A stretch of 64,000 bases of DNA from Paraburkholderia sp. BCC1885 (lineage in GTDB: Bacteria; Pseudomonadota; Gammaproteobacteria; Burkholderiales; Burkholderiaceae). The DNA lies in contig NZ_CAAJGM010000274.1 of assembly GCF_900996235.1 (NCBI RefSeq), forward strand, positions 62,001-126,000, in the 5' to 3' direction. The notes beneath the pieces are model-generated. The model saw nothing but the letters and a program-made list of their open reading frames with translations. It made no database searches and was not told where the DNA came from. Below are positions 53,824-62,606 of the stretch, piece after piece; the stretch's first letter is position 1, and each line of letters opens with the position of its first letter. A program made the translations under genes and the position numbers.

Positions 53824-53960
53824 CTTGCAACCTTTATCTGAAGACCTTTGACGAGGCTCGCCGCAATTTGCACAGACCACGAAACGACACGCGCCCGCGA
53901 ACCTTACCATTTCGGCAAACAGGCCGTCACGATGGTCAATATTCGCGGCGCGATGCCCGG

Positions 53961-54854
53961 CTAGTCGATGGGCTTGTCGTTCGGGTTCCTGAAAAGCGAC
54001 TTGATGGCATCGTTTTGCGGGAAATTCAGATTCAGACCGTTCGGCGGAATCGGCGCTTCGAACCAGCGGCGATAAATCTGATCCGCTTCACCCGAGGTTT
54101 CTATCCTGGCAATCTCGGCGTCGACCACTTTCTTGAACTCCGGGTCGTTCTTGCGCATCATGCAGCCGTATGCCTCTTCCGATTTCGGCGGCCCGACGAT
54201 TACGAATTGCGCGGGATTGCCCCACTTGGCGCGCTCGCCGGCGAGCAATGCGTCGTCCATCATGAACGCGGAAGCGCGACCGCCGGAAAGCGTCTGAAAC
54301 GCCTCGCCGTGATCCTTGGCGCTGATGATGTTCATGCCCATGCCCTTGTCCTGATTCATCTTGCGCAACAGGCGCTCCGAGGTGGTGCCGGCCGTTGTCG
54401 CCACCGTCTTGCCTTTCAGATCCGACCAGTTTTTGATGCCCGAATCCTTGCGCGTCATCAGACGGGTTTCGATCACGAAGATGGTGTTCGAAAACGTGAC
54501 CTGCTGCTCGCGCTCGATATTGTTCGTGGTAGAGCCGCATTCGAGGTCGACGGTACCGTTCTGCACCAGTGGAATCCGATTCTGCGGCGTGACCGGCGTC
54601 ATCCTGACCTTCAGATCCGGCATGTCGAGCTTCTGTTTGACGGCCTCCACGATTTTCTCCAGAAACTCGTGCGAGTAACCGATGACGTTCTGCTGGTCGT
54701 CGTAATAGGAAAACGGAATCGACGACTCACGGTAGCCGAGAGAAATGACGCCGGTATCCTTGATCTTTTTTAGCGTGCCGGCGTCCTGCGCATGCACGCG
54801 CGCGGCGAACAGCCCGAGCATCGCGACCAGCAGCGCAGCGTTCCTAACCTTCAT
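53961..54854 (-). CDS. gltI: glutamate/aspartate periplasmic binding protein GltI
   Basis: The 297-residue solute-binding protein has a signal peptide (MKVRNAALLVAMLGLFAARVHA, cut near residue 22). Conserved strings are GVISLGYRESSIPFSYYDDQQNVIGYSHE, TVDLECGSTTNN (ligand contact), GKTVATTAGTTSERLL and EAYGCMMRKNDPEF. The ATG at 54852-54854 follows AGGAGATCACC; an earlier in-frame ATG lies inside a hairpin repeat and is not likely. gltL follows directly and no permease is in the window. The leader has a tandem hairpin repeat. Confidence 0.93.
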   Translation of the reverse strand: MKVRNAALLVAMLGLFAARVHAQDAGTLKKIKDTGVISLGYRESSIPFSYYDDQQNVIGYSHEFLEKIVEAVKQKLDMPDLKVRMTPVTPQNRIPLVQNGTVDLECGSTTNNIEREQQVTFSNTIFVIETRLMTRKDSGIKNWSDLKGKTVATTAGTTSERLLRKMNQDKGMGMNIISAKDHGEAFQTLSGGRASAFMMDDALLAGERAKWGNPAQFVIVGPPKSEEAYGCMMRKNDPEFKKVVDAEIARIETSGEADQIYRRWFEAPIPPNGLNLNFPQNDAIKSLFRNPNDKPID

Positions 54855-54866
54855 AGGTGATCTCCT

Positions 54867-54963
54867 GTCGACCCGAGTTATCGCTTTAGCGATTACTCCG
54901 GTCCCATGCAAAGCGGTCGACCCGAGTTATCGCCTCAGCGATTACCCGGGTCCCATGCAAAGC
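54867..54963. repeat. tandem 48-bp imperfect repeat, each unit a hairpin, in the gltI leader
   Basis: Unit 1 (54867-54914) and unit 2 (54916-54963) match at 44 of 48 positions. Within each, ATCGC and GCGAT flank a 4-base loop (TTTA or CTCA), and the arms extend outward to ACCCGAGTT/TACCCGGGT with few mismatches, so a stem of about 15 bp can form. Unit 1 lies directly before the gltI Shine-Dalgarno sequence (minus-strand AGGAG). Could be RNA leader structure, operator pair or REP-like element. Confidence 0.7.
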
Positions 54964-55089
54964 CCAGCAAAGAACCCGCATTTGTCCAAACTGTAATTAA
55001 ACTGAAATTTGACTGTGATGCAGTCCTGACAGGGTACCTTGCCACGGCCCTCGCGGACACTATGTCAGTACTCGAAATTAACGCGCGGA

Positions 55090-55125
55090 TAAAAAAACGG
55101 GCGACATCGTAACGATGCCGCCCGT
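55090..55125 (-). terminator. Rho-independent terminator of gdhA
   Basis: ACGGGCGACATCG (55097-55109) pairs with CGATGCCGCCCGT (55113-55125) with one mismatch, followed on the minus strand by seven U. It lies 70 bases past gdhA. Confidence 0.9.
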
Positions 55126-55195
55126 CGAGGAGACCCGCGGCCTGACGAGCCGCGACAACCACAGGGGAAACTTTAGAAAAACCGAAACGACCCGA

Positions 55196-56500
55196 TCAGG
55201 GATACAGGCCGCGCAATTCGCGTGCTTCGAGAATGCGCTTGCAGGCGACGATAAACGCAGCGGTACGCACCGAAACCTTCTGCTCGCTCGACACTTGCCA
55301 CACGGCGGCAAACGCTTCGCGCATCACGCGCTCGAGACGCTGGTTGATCTCGTCTTCGGTCCAGAAGAAGCTGGAGAAATCCTGCACCCATTCGAAGTAC
55401 GACACCGTCACGCCGCCGGCATTCGCCACCACGTCGGGAATCACGAGAATGCCCTTGTCGTGCAGGATGTCGTCGGCCGCCGTGGTGGTCGGGCCGTTGG
55501 CGCCTTCCACGACGATCTTCGTCCTGATCTTGCCGGCGTTCTTTTCGGTGATCTGATTTTCCAGCGCCGCCGGAATCAGAATGTCCGATTCGACAGTCCA
55601 GAAGTCTTCGGCCGCAATCGCGTCCGCTTCCGGGAAGCTGCCCACGCCGCCGGTCTTCGCCACGTGAGCGAGCAGCGCCACGGCGTCGATGCCCGTGGAC
55701 TTGTGAATCGTGCCCGTGTGGTCCTGCACCGCAACCACCTTCGAACCGGCTTCCTGGAACAGGCGTGCGGCGATGCCGCCCACGTTACCGAAGCCCTGCA
55801 CGGCAATGCGCGCGCCTTCGATGTCGACACCAATGCGGCGCGCCGCTTCCGACGCCACCACGAACACGCCGCGGCCAGTTGCCTCGCGACGGCCGAGCGA
55901 GCCGCCTAAAGTAATCGGCTTGCCGGTCACGACGCCCGTAGCCGTTTGGCCCTGGTTCATCGAGTAGGTGTCCATCATCCACGCCATCACCTGCTCGTTG
56001 GTGTTCACGTCCGGCGCGGGAATGTCGGTGTTCGGTCCGATAATGATGCCGATTTCGCTGGTGTAGCGGCGCGTCATGCGTTCGAGTTCGCCACGCGAGA
56101 GCGTGCGCGGGTCGACGCGAATGCCGCCCTTGGCGCCGCCGTATGGCACGTTCACGGCCGCGTTCTTGACCGACATCCATGCCGACAAAGCCATCACTTC
56201 CGACAACGTCACGTCCTGGTGATAACGCACGCCGCCCTTGCCCGGACCGCGCGACACGTTGTGCTGCACCCGATAGCCTTCAAAATGAGCCACCGTGCCG
56301 TTATCGAGTTCGATGGGCACGTCGACGATGAGGATGCGCTTCGGCCGCTTGAGGGTTTCGAGCCAGCGCGACAGCGAGCCGAGATACGGCGCGACGCGGT
56401 CGACCTGACGCAGATAGTTGCCCCAGGGGCCGAGATTGTCGCTATTCAGATACGACGGGACGGATTGCGACGACGATGCGGACTGCGGTTGGGATGACAT
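55196..56500 (-). CDS. gdhA: glutamate dehydrogenase
   Basis: A 434-residue hexameric-type Glu/Leu/Phe/Val dehydrogenase interconverting glutamate and 2-oxoglutarate plus ammonia. The glycine-rich GPGKGGVRYHQ (residue about 84) and catalytic-Lys motif NVPYGGAKGGIRVDP (about 117) are present, then GPNTDIPAPDVNTNEQ. The dinucleotide-binding VQGFGNVGGIAA and the C-terminal NAGGVTVSYFEWVQ follow. The length and sequence style fit the NAD-type catabolic enzymes more than E. coli GdhA (447, NADP), but cofactor is not certain. Preceded by a LysR regulator gene on the same strand. Confidence 0.95.
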   Translation of the reverse strand: MSSQPQSASSSQSVPSYLNSDNLGPWGNYLRQVDRVAPYLGSLSRWLETLKRPKRILIVDVPIELDNGTVAHFEGYRVQHNVSRGPGKGGVRYHQDVTLSEVMALSAWMSVKNAAVNVPYGGAKGGIRVDPRTLSRGELERMTRRYTSEIGIIIGPNTDIPAPDVNTNEQVMAWMMDTYSMNQGQTATGVVTGKPITLGGSLGRREATGRGVFVVASEAARRIGVDIEGARIAVQGFGNVGGIAARLFQEAGSKVVAVQDHTGTIHKSTGIDAVALLAHVAKTGGVGSFPEADAIAAEDFWTVESDILIPAALENQITEKNAGKIRTKIVVEGANGPTTTAADDILHDKGILVIPDVVANAGGVTVSYFEWVQDFSSFFWTEDEINQRLERVMREAFAAVWQVSSEQKVSVRTAAFIVACKRILEARELRGLYP

Positions 56501-56578
56501 GAACGCTCCAAGCGTTTTGACCGAATGACGACATTGTCGAAAAACGCCAATTTGAAATCCAATGCCGTTTGTTCATCC

Positions 56579-56601
56579 CGTTATGTTTTTCTTGCATAAC
56601 G
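56579..56601. promoter_or_regulatory. LysR-type operator-like dyad upstream of gdhA
   Basis: CGTTATG (56579-56585) and CATAACG (56595-56601) are perfect inverted arms around nine bases, containing the ATG-N9-CAT and T-N11-A pattern of LysR-type sites. It lies 80-100 bases before the gdhA start, in the gap after the LysR gene. Confidence 0.55.
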
Positions 56602-56703
56602 TTGAAAATCCGCAAAAAACTGTCGTATGGGGCGCAATAATCGGCTTTCGCCGGGCTCATCCCGTCGCGCCCAAAGCGAGGCCTGGCGCGGCTTCCAGCG
56701 AGC

Positions 56704-57660
56704 CTACGCGGCGCTTTGAGCAAGCTCCGCGCTCACGGCGTCCCACAACTGCCGCACCAGCACGTGACGCGCATCGTCGCCCTGCGCGGCCAGCTTGTCA
56801 CGGTACAGGCGGATCTCCATGGTCAGCGTGAACTGCCCTTCGGGCGTGCCGCGCGATGCACGATCGAGGCGAATCAGCTTGCCGTCCGCCACCGCGTCTT
56901 CGACGGCGCTGTGCGGCAGAAACGCGATGCCGTGGCCGGCCAGGGCCATCGCTTTCAGGCCTTCGGCCATGTCCGTTTCGTAAAGCTGGTCGAGATACAG
57001 GCGGCCCGGCGCATTGGCGATGATCACCTCGGTCATGCGGCCCAGATACGCGTTCGGCGTGTACGACAGGTACGGCGCGGGCTCGTCCGGCGTGCCCGGC
57101 AGCGTGTAGCGCGCGCGTCCCGCACGGCCGGGCGCGGAGAACGGACTGATCGGTTCGATGCCGAGCGTCAGCATGTCGTAGCGGGCCGGGTCGAGCGCGA
57201 CGGGATGACTCGGATGATGGTAGCCCATCACCAGATCGCAGCCGCCTTCCACCAGCGAGAGCACTGCGTCATGGACGTTCAGGGCGCGCAGCCGCGTATG
57301 CACCGGTCCGAGCTGCGCCTCGATGCGCTGCAGCCAGCGCGGGAAATACGTGAGCGACAGCGTGTGCGGCACGGCGAATTCGATAGTGGCCGCCGGCGTC
57401 GCCATGTGGCCGCGCAAAAGCGTGCGCGCCTCGTGGAACTGCGAGAGCATCGCCAGCGCCTGCTCATAAAAGATCTGCCCCGCCGCCGTGAGACGCGTCG
57501 GATATACCGAGCGGTCGATCAGTTCGGTGCCGAGCCATGCTTCCAGCGCCTGGATACGGCGCGAAAACGCCGGCTGGGTGACATGCCGCAGTTCCGCGGA
57601 ACGGCTAAAACTGCGGGTCTCCGCCAGCGAAACGAAGTCTTCGAGCCATTTCAGTTCCAT
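56704..57660 (-). CDS. LysR-family transcriptional regulator
   Basis: The 318-residue regulator has the LysR winged HTH at about 1-62 (MELKWLEDFVSLAETRSFSRSAELRHVTQPAFSRRIQALE) and the substrate-binding domain from about 92 (ATIEFAVPHTLSLTYFPRWLQ). The N-terminal string is close to the group that contains E. coli HypT (hypochlorite regulator), but no redox residues can be assigned. gdhA follows 203 bases downstream with a dyad between them, so control of gdhA is a reasonable inference. Confidence 0.88.
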   Translation of the reverse strand: MELKWLEDFVSLAETRSFSRSAELRHVTQPAFSRRIQALEAWLGTELIDRSVYPTRLTAAGQIFYEQALAMLSQFHEARTLLRGHMATPAATIEFAVPHTLSLTYFPRWLQRIEAQLGPVHTRLRALNVHDAVLSLVEGGCDLVMGYHHPSHPVALDPARYDMLTLGIEPISPFSAPGRAGRARYTLPGTPDEPAPYLSYTPNAYLGRMTEVIIANAPGRLYLDQLYETDMAEGLKAMALAGHGIAFLPHSAVEDAVADGKLIRLDRASRGTPEGQFTLTMEIRLYRDKLAAQGDDARHVLVRQLWDAVSAELAQSAA

Positions 57661-57971
57661 GCGGGGCGTGCGGGCGGCAGGAGAGGAGAAGTCAGCATTC
57701 TAGATCGGCGGCGCAAAAATGCATGGCCACGCGCTCGCCTGACTGCCGCCCTGTCCATGCGGCGCAAGAATCGGATTGCGCCGATTCTCTCATCGCGTGT
57801 ACGCCCCTATCCTGTCTGAAAGCCTGGCCGAAGCCGCAGCGCATGGCGCGGGCCGCCAACCTCGACGGTTGCTCGCACGCCATCTATCGCCGGTCGTTCC
57901 GGGCGGCGTCGGATCGCCGCCGCGCACCACATTCGCAAGGAACGGTCGCTTGTCTGAGTGACCAAGACCCC

Positions 57972-58724
57972 ATGTCCGAACTCATCTCCATCCTCACGCC
58001 CACGGCGAACCGCGAGCGTCTGCTGCCGGCCATCGCCCGTTGCGTTCAGCGCCAAAAGGTCGATTGGGAATGGCTGGTACTCGACGACAGCCCCACGCCC
58101 AGCGCGCACATGCAGGCACTCGTAGCCACCGACGCGCGCATTCACTACTATCACTCGAGCACGCGCATGACGATCGGCGCGAAGCGCAACTTTCTGATCG
58201 CGAAAGCGCGCGGCACGCTCATCGCGCATTTCGACGACGACGATTACTACGCGCCGCACTATCTGTCCGGCATGGTCGCGCTGATGGAGCAAAGCCAGTC
58301 CGATCTCATCAAGTTGTCGGCCTTCTTCATGTATGCACCGCTTACGCAGTTTCTCGGCTATATGGACCTTCGAGCCAAGGTGGGTCATCACTATGAACTG
58401 AGCGGCAGTTCGGTGAACGCGGTCGAATTCCACGAAAAAAAGCAGATCGGCGCCGATTTCATCCTGTTCTATGGTTTCTCGTATGTCTACCGCAAGGCAC
58501 TGACCGCCGCGTCGCGCTTCGACGACATCGACCTGGGTGAAGACGCGAGCTTCATCAAGGGCGTGGTGAAGGCCGGCCACAAGGTGATGACAGCCGACGA
58601 CCCAAACCACAGTTGCCTGCATTTGATCCATCCGGCCTCGACCTCGCGCTGTTTCTCGCGTTACTCGATTCCGCCATTCCTGCTGCCCAAGCTGTTTCCC
58701 GGCTACGAAGGTTACCCGGACTGA
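57972..58724 (+). CDS. family 2 glycosyltransferase
   Basis: The 250-residue protein starts at the ATG at 57972 (MSELISILTPTANRERLLPAIARC). It shows the GT-A signs LVLDDSPTP and IAHFDDDDYYAPHYLSGMVALME, where the DDDD run holds the DxD metal site. The second half has FSYVYRKAL and the LGEDASFIKGV acidic motif near the catalytic base. No signal or membrane segment. There is no polysaccharide cluster around it, and the sugar donor and acceptor are unknown. It lies between a LysR gene (divergent) and purB. Confidence 0.85.
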   Translation: MSELISILTPTANRERLLPAIARCVQRQKVDWEWLVLDDSPTPSAHMQALVATDARIHYYHSSTRMTIGAKRNFLIAKARGTLIAHFDDDDYYAPHYLSGMVALMEQSQSDLIKLSAFFMYAPLTQFLGYMDLRAKVGHHYELSGSSVNAVEFHEKKQIGADFILFYGFSYVYRKALTAASRFDDIDLGEDASFIKGVVKAGHKVMTADDPNHSCLHLIHPASTSRCFSRYSIPPFLLPKLFPGYEGYPD

Positions 58725-58863
58725 AGGCGTCGCGCGGGTCGACGGTGGCCTGGCCGAGCGCGGCCGGGAACGGCGCAGCGGAAATCGGGGCGCCACCGCC
58801 CGGTGGTAAAATCGCGGATTCCCTCCGTTTCCGATCCGCTCACCGAGCGCTCACGCCTCCATC

Positions 58864-60252
58864 ATGTCCGACACCCGTCCCGAAACCCTGTTCGCGCTCA
58901 CCGCGCTCTCCCCGCTCGACGGCCGCTATGCGTCGAAAACCGAAGCCCTGCGCGACTGGCTCTCGGAAGCCGCGTTCATGCGCCATCGCGTGACGGTCGA
59001 AATCCATTGGCTGATTGCGCTCTCGCACGCCGGGTTCGCCGAAGTGCCGCGTTTTTCCGAAGCATCCGAACAATTCCTGCTGCAACTGGCCGAGCGCTTC
59101 ACCGCGCACGACGCCGCCCGCATCAAGGAAATCGAGCGCGTCACGAATCACGACGTGAAGGCCGTCGAATACTGGCTCAAGGAATCGGTGAAGGGTCAGC
59201 CGGAACTGGAACGCGCGAGCGAATTCATCCACTTCGCCTGCACCTCGGAAGACATCAACAACACCTCGCACGGCCTGATGCTGGCCGGCGCGCGCGAACA
59301 CGTGATCGTGCCGGCGCTGCGCTCGGTGCATGCGCGCCTCGTCGCATTGGCCCACGCGCAAGCCGCGCAGCCGATGCTGTCACGCACGCACGGTCAACCG
59401 GCCAGCCCGACCACGCTCGGCAAGGAAATCGCCAACGTCGCGGCGCGCCTGGCACGCGCCATCGAGCGCATCGAGAAAGTCGAATTGCTCGGCAAGATGA
59501 ACGGCGCGGTGGGCAACTTCAACGCGCATCTGTCCGCGTATCCCGAGTTCGACTGGGAAGCATTCTCGCGTGACGTGGTGGAGAAGCGTCTGAAGCTCAA
59601 GTTCAATCCGTACACCATCCAGATCGAACCGCACGACTACATGGCCGAGCTGTTCGACGCCGTCTCGCGCGCCAACACGATCCTGCTGGATCTGGACCGC
59701 GACGTGTGGGGCTACATCTCGCTCGGCTACTTCAAGCAACGTCTGAAGGCCGGCGAAATCGGTTCGTCGACGATGCCGCACAAGGTCAATCCGATCGACT
59801 TCGAAAACTCGGAAGGCAACCTCGGCCTCGCGAACGCCACGCTGCGCCATCTGGCCGACAAGCTGCCTATCTCGCGCTGGCAGCGCGATCTCACCGATTC
59901 GACGGTGCTGCGCAATATCGGCGTCGCGTTCGGCTATTCGCTGCTCTCGTATGACGCGCTGATCCGCGGCCTGGACAAGCTGGAAGTCAATCCGGCGCGC
60001 CTGGACGAAGACCTCGATAACTGCTGGGAAGTGCTGGCCGAGCCGGTGCAGACGGTGATGCGCCGCTACGGCATCGAGAATCCCTACGAGCAACTGAAGG
60101 AACTCACGCGCGGCAAGGGCATCACGCGTGAGGCGCTGCAGACTTTCATCGGCGGCCTGAACATTCCCGCGGACGCGAAGGAACGTCTGCTCGCGATGAC
60201 GCCGGCGTCGTATGTCGGCAAGGCAATCGAGCTGGCGAAGCGAATCGCTTAA
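58864..60252 (+). CDS. purB: adenylosuccinate lyase PurB
   Basis: PurB cleaves SAICAR and adenylosuccinate in purine synthesis. The 462-residue protein contains TSEDINNTSHGLML, SRTHGQPASPTTLGKE (catalytic His) and the fumarase-family signature SSTMPHKVNPIDFENSEGN with Ser301-302 and K307. Length equals E. coli PurB (456), the longer proteobacterial type. A -10-like TAAAAT lies at about 58804-58809. The terminator follows about 85 bases on. Confidence 0.97.
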   Translation: MSDTRPETLFALTALSPLDGRYASKTEALRDWLSEAAFMRHRVTVEIHWLIALSHAGFAEVPRFSEASEQFLLQLAERFTAHDAARIKEIERVTNHDVKAVEYWLKESVKGQPELERASEFIHFACTSEDINNTSHGLMLAGAREHVIVPALRSVHARLVALAHAQAAQPMLSRTHGQPASPTTLGKEIANVAARLARAIERIEKVELLGKMNGAVGNFNAHLSAYPEFDWEAFSRDVVEKRLKLKFNPYTIQIEPHDYMAELFDAVSRANTILLDLDRDVWGYISLGYFKQRLKAGEIGSSTMPHKVNPIDFENSEGNLGLANATLRHLADKLPISRWQRDLTDSTVLRNIGVAFGYSLLSYDALIRGLDKLEVNPARLDEDLDNCWEVLAEPVQTVMRRYGIENPYEQLKELTRGKGITREALQTFIGGLNIPADAKERLLAMTPASYVGKAIELAKRIA

Positions 60253-60335
60253 GCAGGAAGCCGTCAGGCGCGCGACCCGTTCGCGCGCTGCGAGCGTCGT
60301 TGTATCGCTGCAGCGCTGCGTCGCTACCTGAAATG

Positions 60336-60372
60336 AAAAATGGCGCTCCGGATCGGAGCGCCATTTGCGTTT
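60336..60372. terminator. terminator between purB and gntK
   Basis: AAATGGCGCTCCG (60338-60350) pairs with CGGAGCGCCATTT (60354-60366) around a 3-base loop, giving a perfect 13-bp stem between the convergent genes. U tracts are short on both sides. Confidence 0.8.
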
Positions 60373-60408
60373 ACGGCGATGCGCGGGAAATGCGCGAAAA
60401 AGCGCAGA

Positions 60409-60906
60409 CTACCCACGCGCCTTCATCTGCACCAGCACCTCATCGACAATCGCTTCCGGCGACAGTTCGATGCTCACCGTAATCGCCTCATCCGCGCCCG
60501 GCTCTTCGAGCGTATCCAGCTGGCTTTGCAGCAGCGACGGATCGAAGAAATGCCCGGTGCGCGTCTGCAGGCGTTCGTGCAGCACCTGGTACGAGCCCTT
60601 CAGATAGACGAACACCACGTCCTTGTCGCCGCCGCGCAGGATGTCGCGATACGAGCGCTTCAACGACGAGCACGTGAACACGGCCGTCTCGCGCGCATGC
60701 TGCTTTTCCTCGATCGCGGCGCGGATGGTTTTGAGCCACGGCCAACGGTCTTCGTCGGTGAGCGGAATGCCTTTGTGCATCTTCTCCTTGTTGGCGGCGC
60801 TGTGGAATGCGTCGCCGTCGGTGAAGGTGCACGCGAGGCGCTCCGCCAGCATTTCGCCAATCCGCGTCTTGCCGGCGCCCGAGACGCCCATTGCGATCAA
60901 AATCAT
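60409..60906 (-). CDS. gntK: gluconokinase GntK
   Basis: GntK phosphorylates gluconate to 6-phosphogluconate. The 165-residue kinase has Walker A GVSGAGKT at residues 7-14 (MGVSGAGKTRIGEMLA), FTDGDAFHSAANKEKMHKGIPLTDEDRWPWL for gluconate binding, and TCSSLKRSYRDILRGG. Length fits E. coli GntK (175). It lies 10 bases downstream of the permease gene, so both are one operon. Confidence 0.96.
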   Translation of the reverse strand: MILIAMGVSGAGKTRIGEMLAERLACTFTDGDAFHSAANKEKMHKGIPLTDEDRWPWLKTIRAAIEEKQHARETAVFTCSSLKRSYRDILRGGDKDVVFVYLKGSYQVLHERLQTRTGHFFDPSLLQSQLDTLEEPGADEAITVSIELSPEAIVDEVLVQMKARG

Positions 60907-60916
60907 TTTCTACTCC

Positions 60917-62302
60917 TTACAAAACCGTCGCGAGCGCGAAGGTCAAACCCAAACCCATCAGGGAAATGATGGTTTCGAGCAGCGACCATGTCTTGAACGT
61001 CTGCCCCACCGTCATTCCAAAGTATTCCTTGATCAGCCAGAAACCGCCGTCGTTGACGTGCGAAAAAATCAACGAACCCGAACCGGTGGCCAACACCAGC
61101 AGTTCCGGCCGCACCTGCGCGCCGCCTGCCGCCGCGATAGGCGCGACGATGCCGCAGGCCGTCGTCATGGCGACGGTAGCCGAGCCCGTTGCCAGCCGGA
61201 TCAGCGCGGCCACGCACCAGGCGAACACCAGCGGCGACAGATGCGCCGCAGTTGCCGCATTGACAATTTCCTTCGAAATGCCGCTATCCATCAACACCCG
61301 GCCGAAGCCGCCACCCGCACCGACGATCAGCGTAATGCCGGCGATCGGCGCCAGACATTCGCCGCAAAACTTCTGGATCTGCTCGCGGTTGAAGCCGCGT
61401 TTCGCGCCGAAGGTCCAGAAGCTGACCAGCACCGCGATCAGCAGCGCCACGTCTGAATTGCCGATGAATTGCAGCAGATCGTTCGGCAAGGTTTTAGGGG
61501 CGAAAAGCAGGTTCGCCCAACTGCCGATCAACATCAGGATCACCGGCAGCAAAATCGTGAACAGCGTGATGCCGAAGCCTGGCAGTTCGCGCTTCGTGGC
61601 CTGTTCCTTGGCCTTATCCTTATCCTGTCCGGCCGAGCCGAGGAACTGGGCGGCCAGCGGATTGTTCTCCGGCAGCTTGATGTAACGGCTGACCAGCAGC
61701 GCAAACAGCGGTCCCGCGACAATCGCGCACGGCACGCCGACAATCAGGCCATACGCAATCGTCTTGCCGATGTCGGCGTGATACGCCTGCACTGCGAGCA
61801 TCGCGGCGGGGTGCGGCGGAATCAGTCCGTGCACGACGGACAAGCCGGCGATCATCGGCAAGCCGATCAGCAACAGCGACTTGCCGGTGCGCTTCGCGAC
61901 GTTGAAGGCAATCGGAATCAGCAGCACGAAGCCTACTTCGAAAAACACCGGCAGGCCGACGATGATCGCCACCAGCATCATCGCCCAGTGAATGTGCTTT
62001 TCGCCGAACTTGTCGATGAGCGTCGTCGCAATGCGTTCCGCCCCGCCGGATTCGGCCATCATCTTGCCGAGCATGGTGCCCAGACCCACCACGATGGCAA
62101 TGTGGCCGAGCGTGTTGCCATTGCCTGTTTCGAACGACTTGACGATGGTGCCCATCGGCATGCCGGCTATCAGACCCAGCAACAACGACACGATGATCAG
62201 GACGAGGAACGGATAAACCTTGTAGCGCGTGATCAACAGGATCAGCGCGGCGATGGCGATCACCGCGTAAATCAGCAGCAAGCTGCCATGGTTAGCTCCC
62301 AT
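60917..62302 (-). CDS. gntP: GntP-family gluconate:proton symporter
   Basis: The 461-residue integral membrane permease has about 12-14 hydrophobic segments. Family strings are the LVGLIAGMPMG region near residue 45, AMMLVAIIVGLPVFFEVGFVLLIPI, GLIPPHPAAMLAVQ and GGGFGRVLMDSGISKEIVNA. The ATG at 62302 follows GGAGGAGCTCC. It is upstream of gntK and downstream (across a 304-bp gap) of edd-eda, matching gluconate uptake for the Entner-Doudoroff route. Confidence 0.95.
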   Translation of the reverse strand: MGANHGSLLLIYAVIAIAALILLITRYKVYPFLVLIIVSLLLGLIAGMPMGTIVKSFETGNGNTLGHIAIVVGLGTMLGKMMAESGGAERIATTLIDKFGEKHIHWAMMLVAIIVGLPVFFEVGFVLLIPIAFNVAKRTGKSLLLIGLPMIAGLSVVHGLIPPHPAAMLAVQAYHADIGKTIAYGLIVGVPCAIVAGPLFALLVSRYIKLPENNPLAAQFLGSAGQDKDKAKEQATKRELPGFGITLFTILLPVILMLIGSWANLLFAPKTLPNDLLQFIGNSDVALLIAVLVSFWTFGAKRGFNREQIQKFCGECLAPIAGITLIVGAGGGFGRVLMDSGISKEIVNAATAAHLSPLVFAWCVAALIRLATGSATVAMTTACGIVAPIAAAGGAQVRPELLVLATGSGSLIFSHVNDGGFWLIKEYFGMTVGQTFKTWSLLETIISLMGLGLTFALATVL

Positions 62303-62606
62303 GGAGCTCCTCCTTCTGGATTGTTGGTTATGAGCGACCGCTGAATCTGTCGCGCTGCCTGTCTCTACGCCTCACGCGCAACCGGCGTGCTCCGGATGTC
62401 CGCGCGGACGCTGAATTTTACTGTTTGTTTGCATAGCAAGCGTGTAAAACGGCCACGCATATAAAAGAGCCTCGCTGTCGCGGCCTGAACGGCTGCAACG
62501 ACGAGGCTCCTTGATAGTCGGACCGGGGGCGGTGTCACTCATTTGCCGGGCCGCCGCCAACCCTGACGTAGGCTCGCTCAGGATTAGAGCGACAACCTGC
62601 GCAGAC
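62303..62606. other. intergenic region between gntP and eda
   Basis: The 304 bases contain a terminator-like hairpin (62462-62509) and, left of it, presumably the promoter of gntP-gntK. TTTTACTGTTTGTTTGC-type AT-rich sequence near 62415-62440 is the most promoter-like part. No supported reading frame or RNA gene. Confidence 0.4.
62462..62509 (-). terminator. terminator-like hairpin after edd-eda
   Basis: GAGCCTCG (62467-62474) and CGAGGCTC (62502-62509) form a perfect 8-bp stem; the enclosed 27 bases can partly pair. On the minus strand UUUUAU follows, about 100 bases past the eda stop. Confidence 0.7.

Noticed and set aside
54855..54911. Longer GltI from the in-frame ATG at 54911
   Set aside because: It would add 19 residues read through the hairpin repeat and spoil the signal peptide; the ATG at 54854 has a good Shine-Dalgarno sequence and gives a normal signal sequence.
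54867..54963. Mini-ykkC or another known tandem-hairpin riboswitch
   Set aside because: The mini-ykkC class has two hairpins with conserved ACGR loops; here the loops are UAAA and UGAG and the stems are longer.
54867..54963. CRISPR array
   Set aside because: Only two copies, directly adjacent without spacers, and no cas genes in the window.
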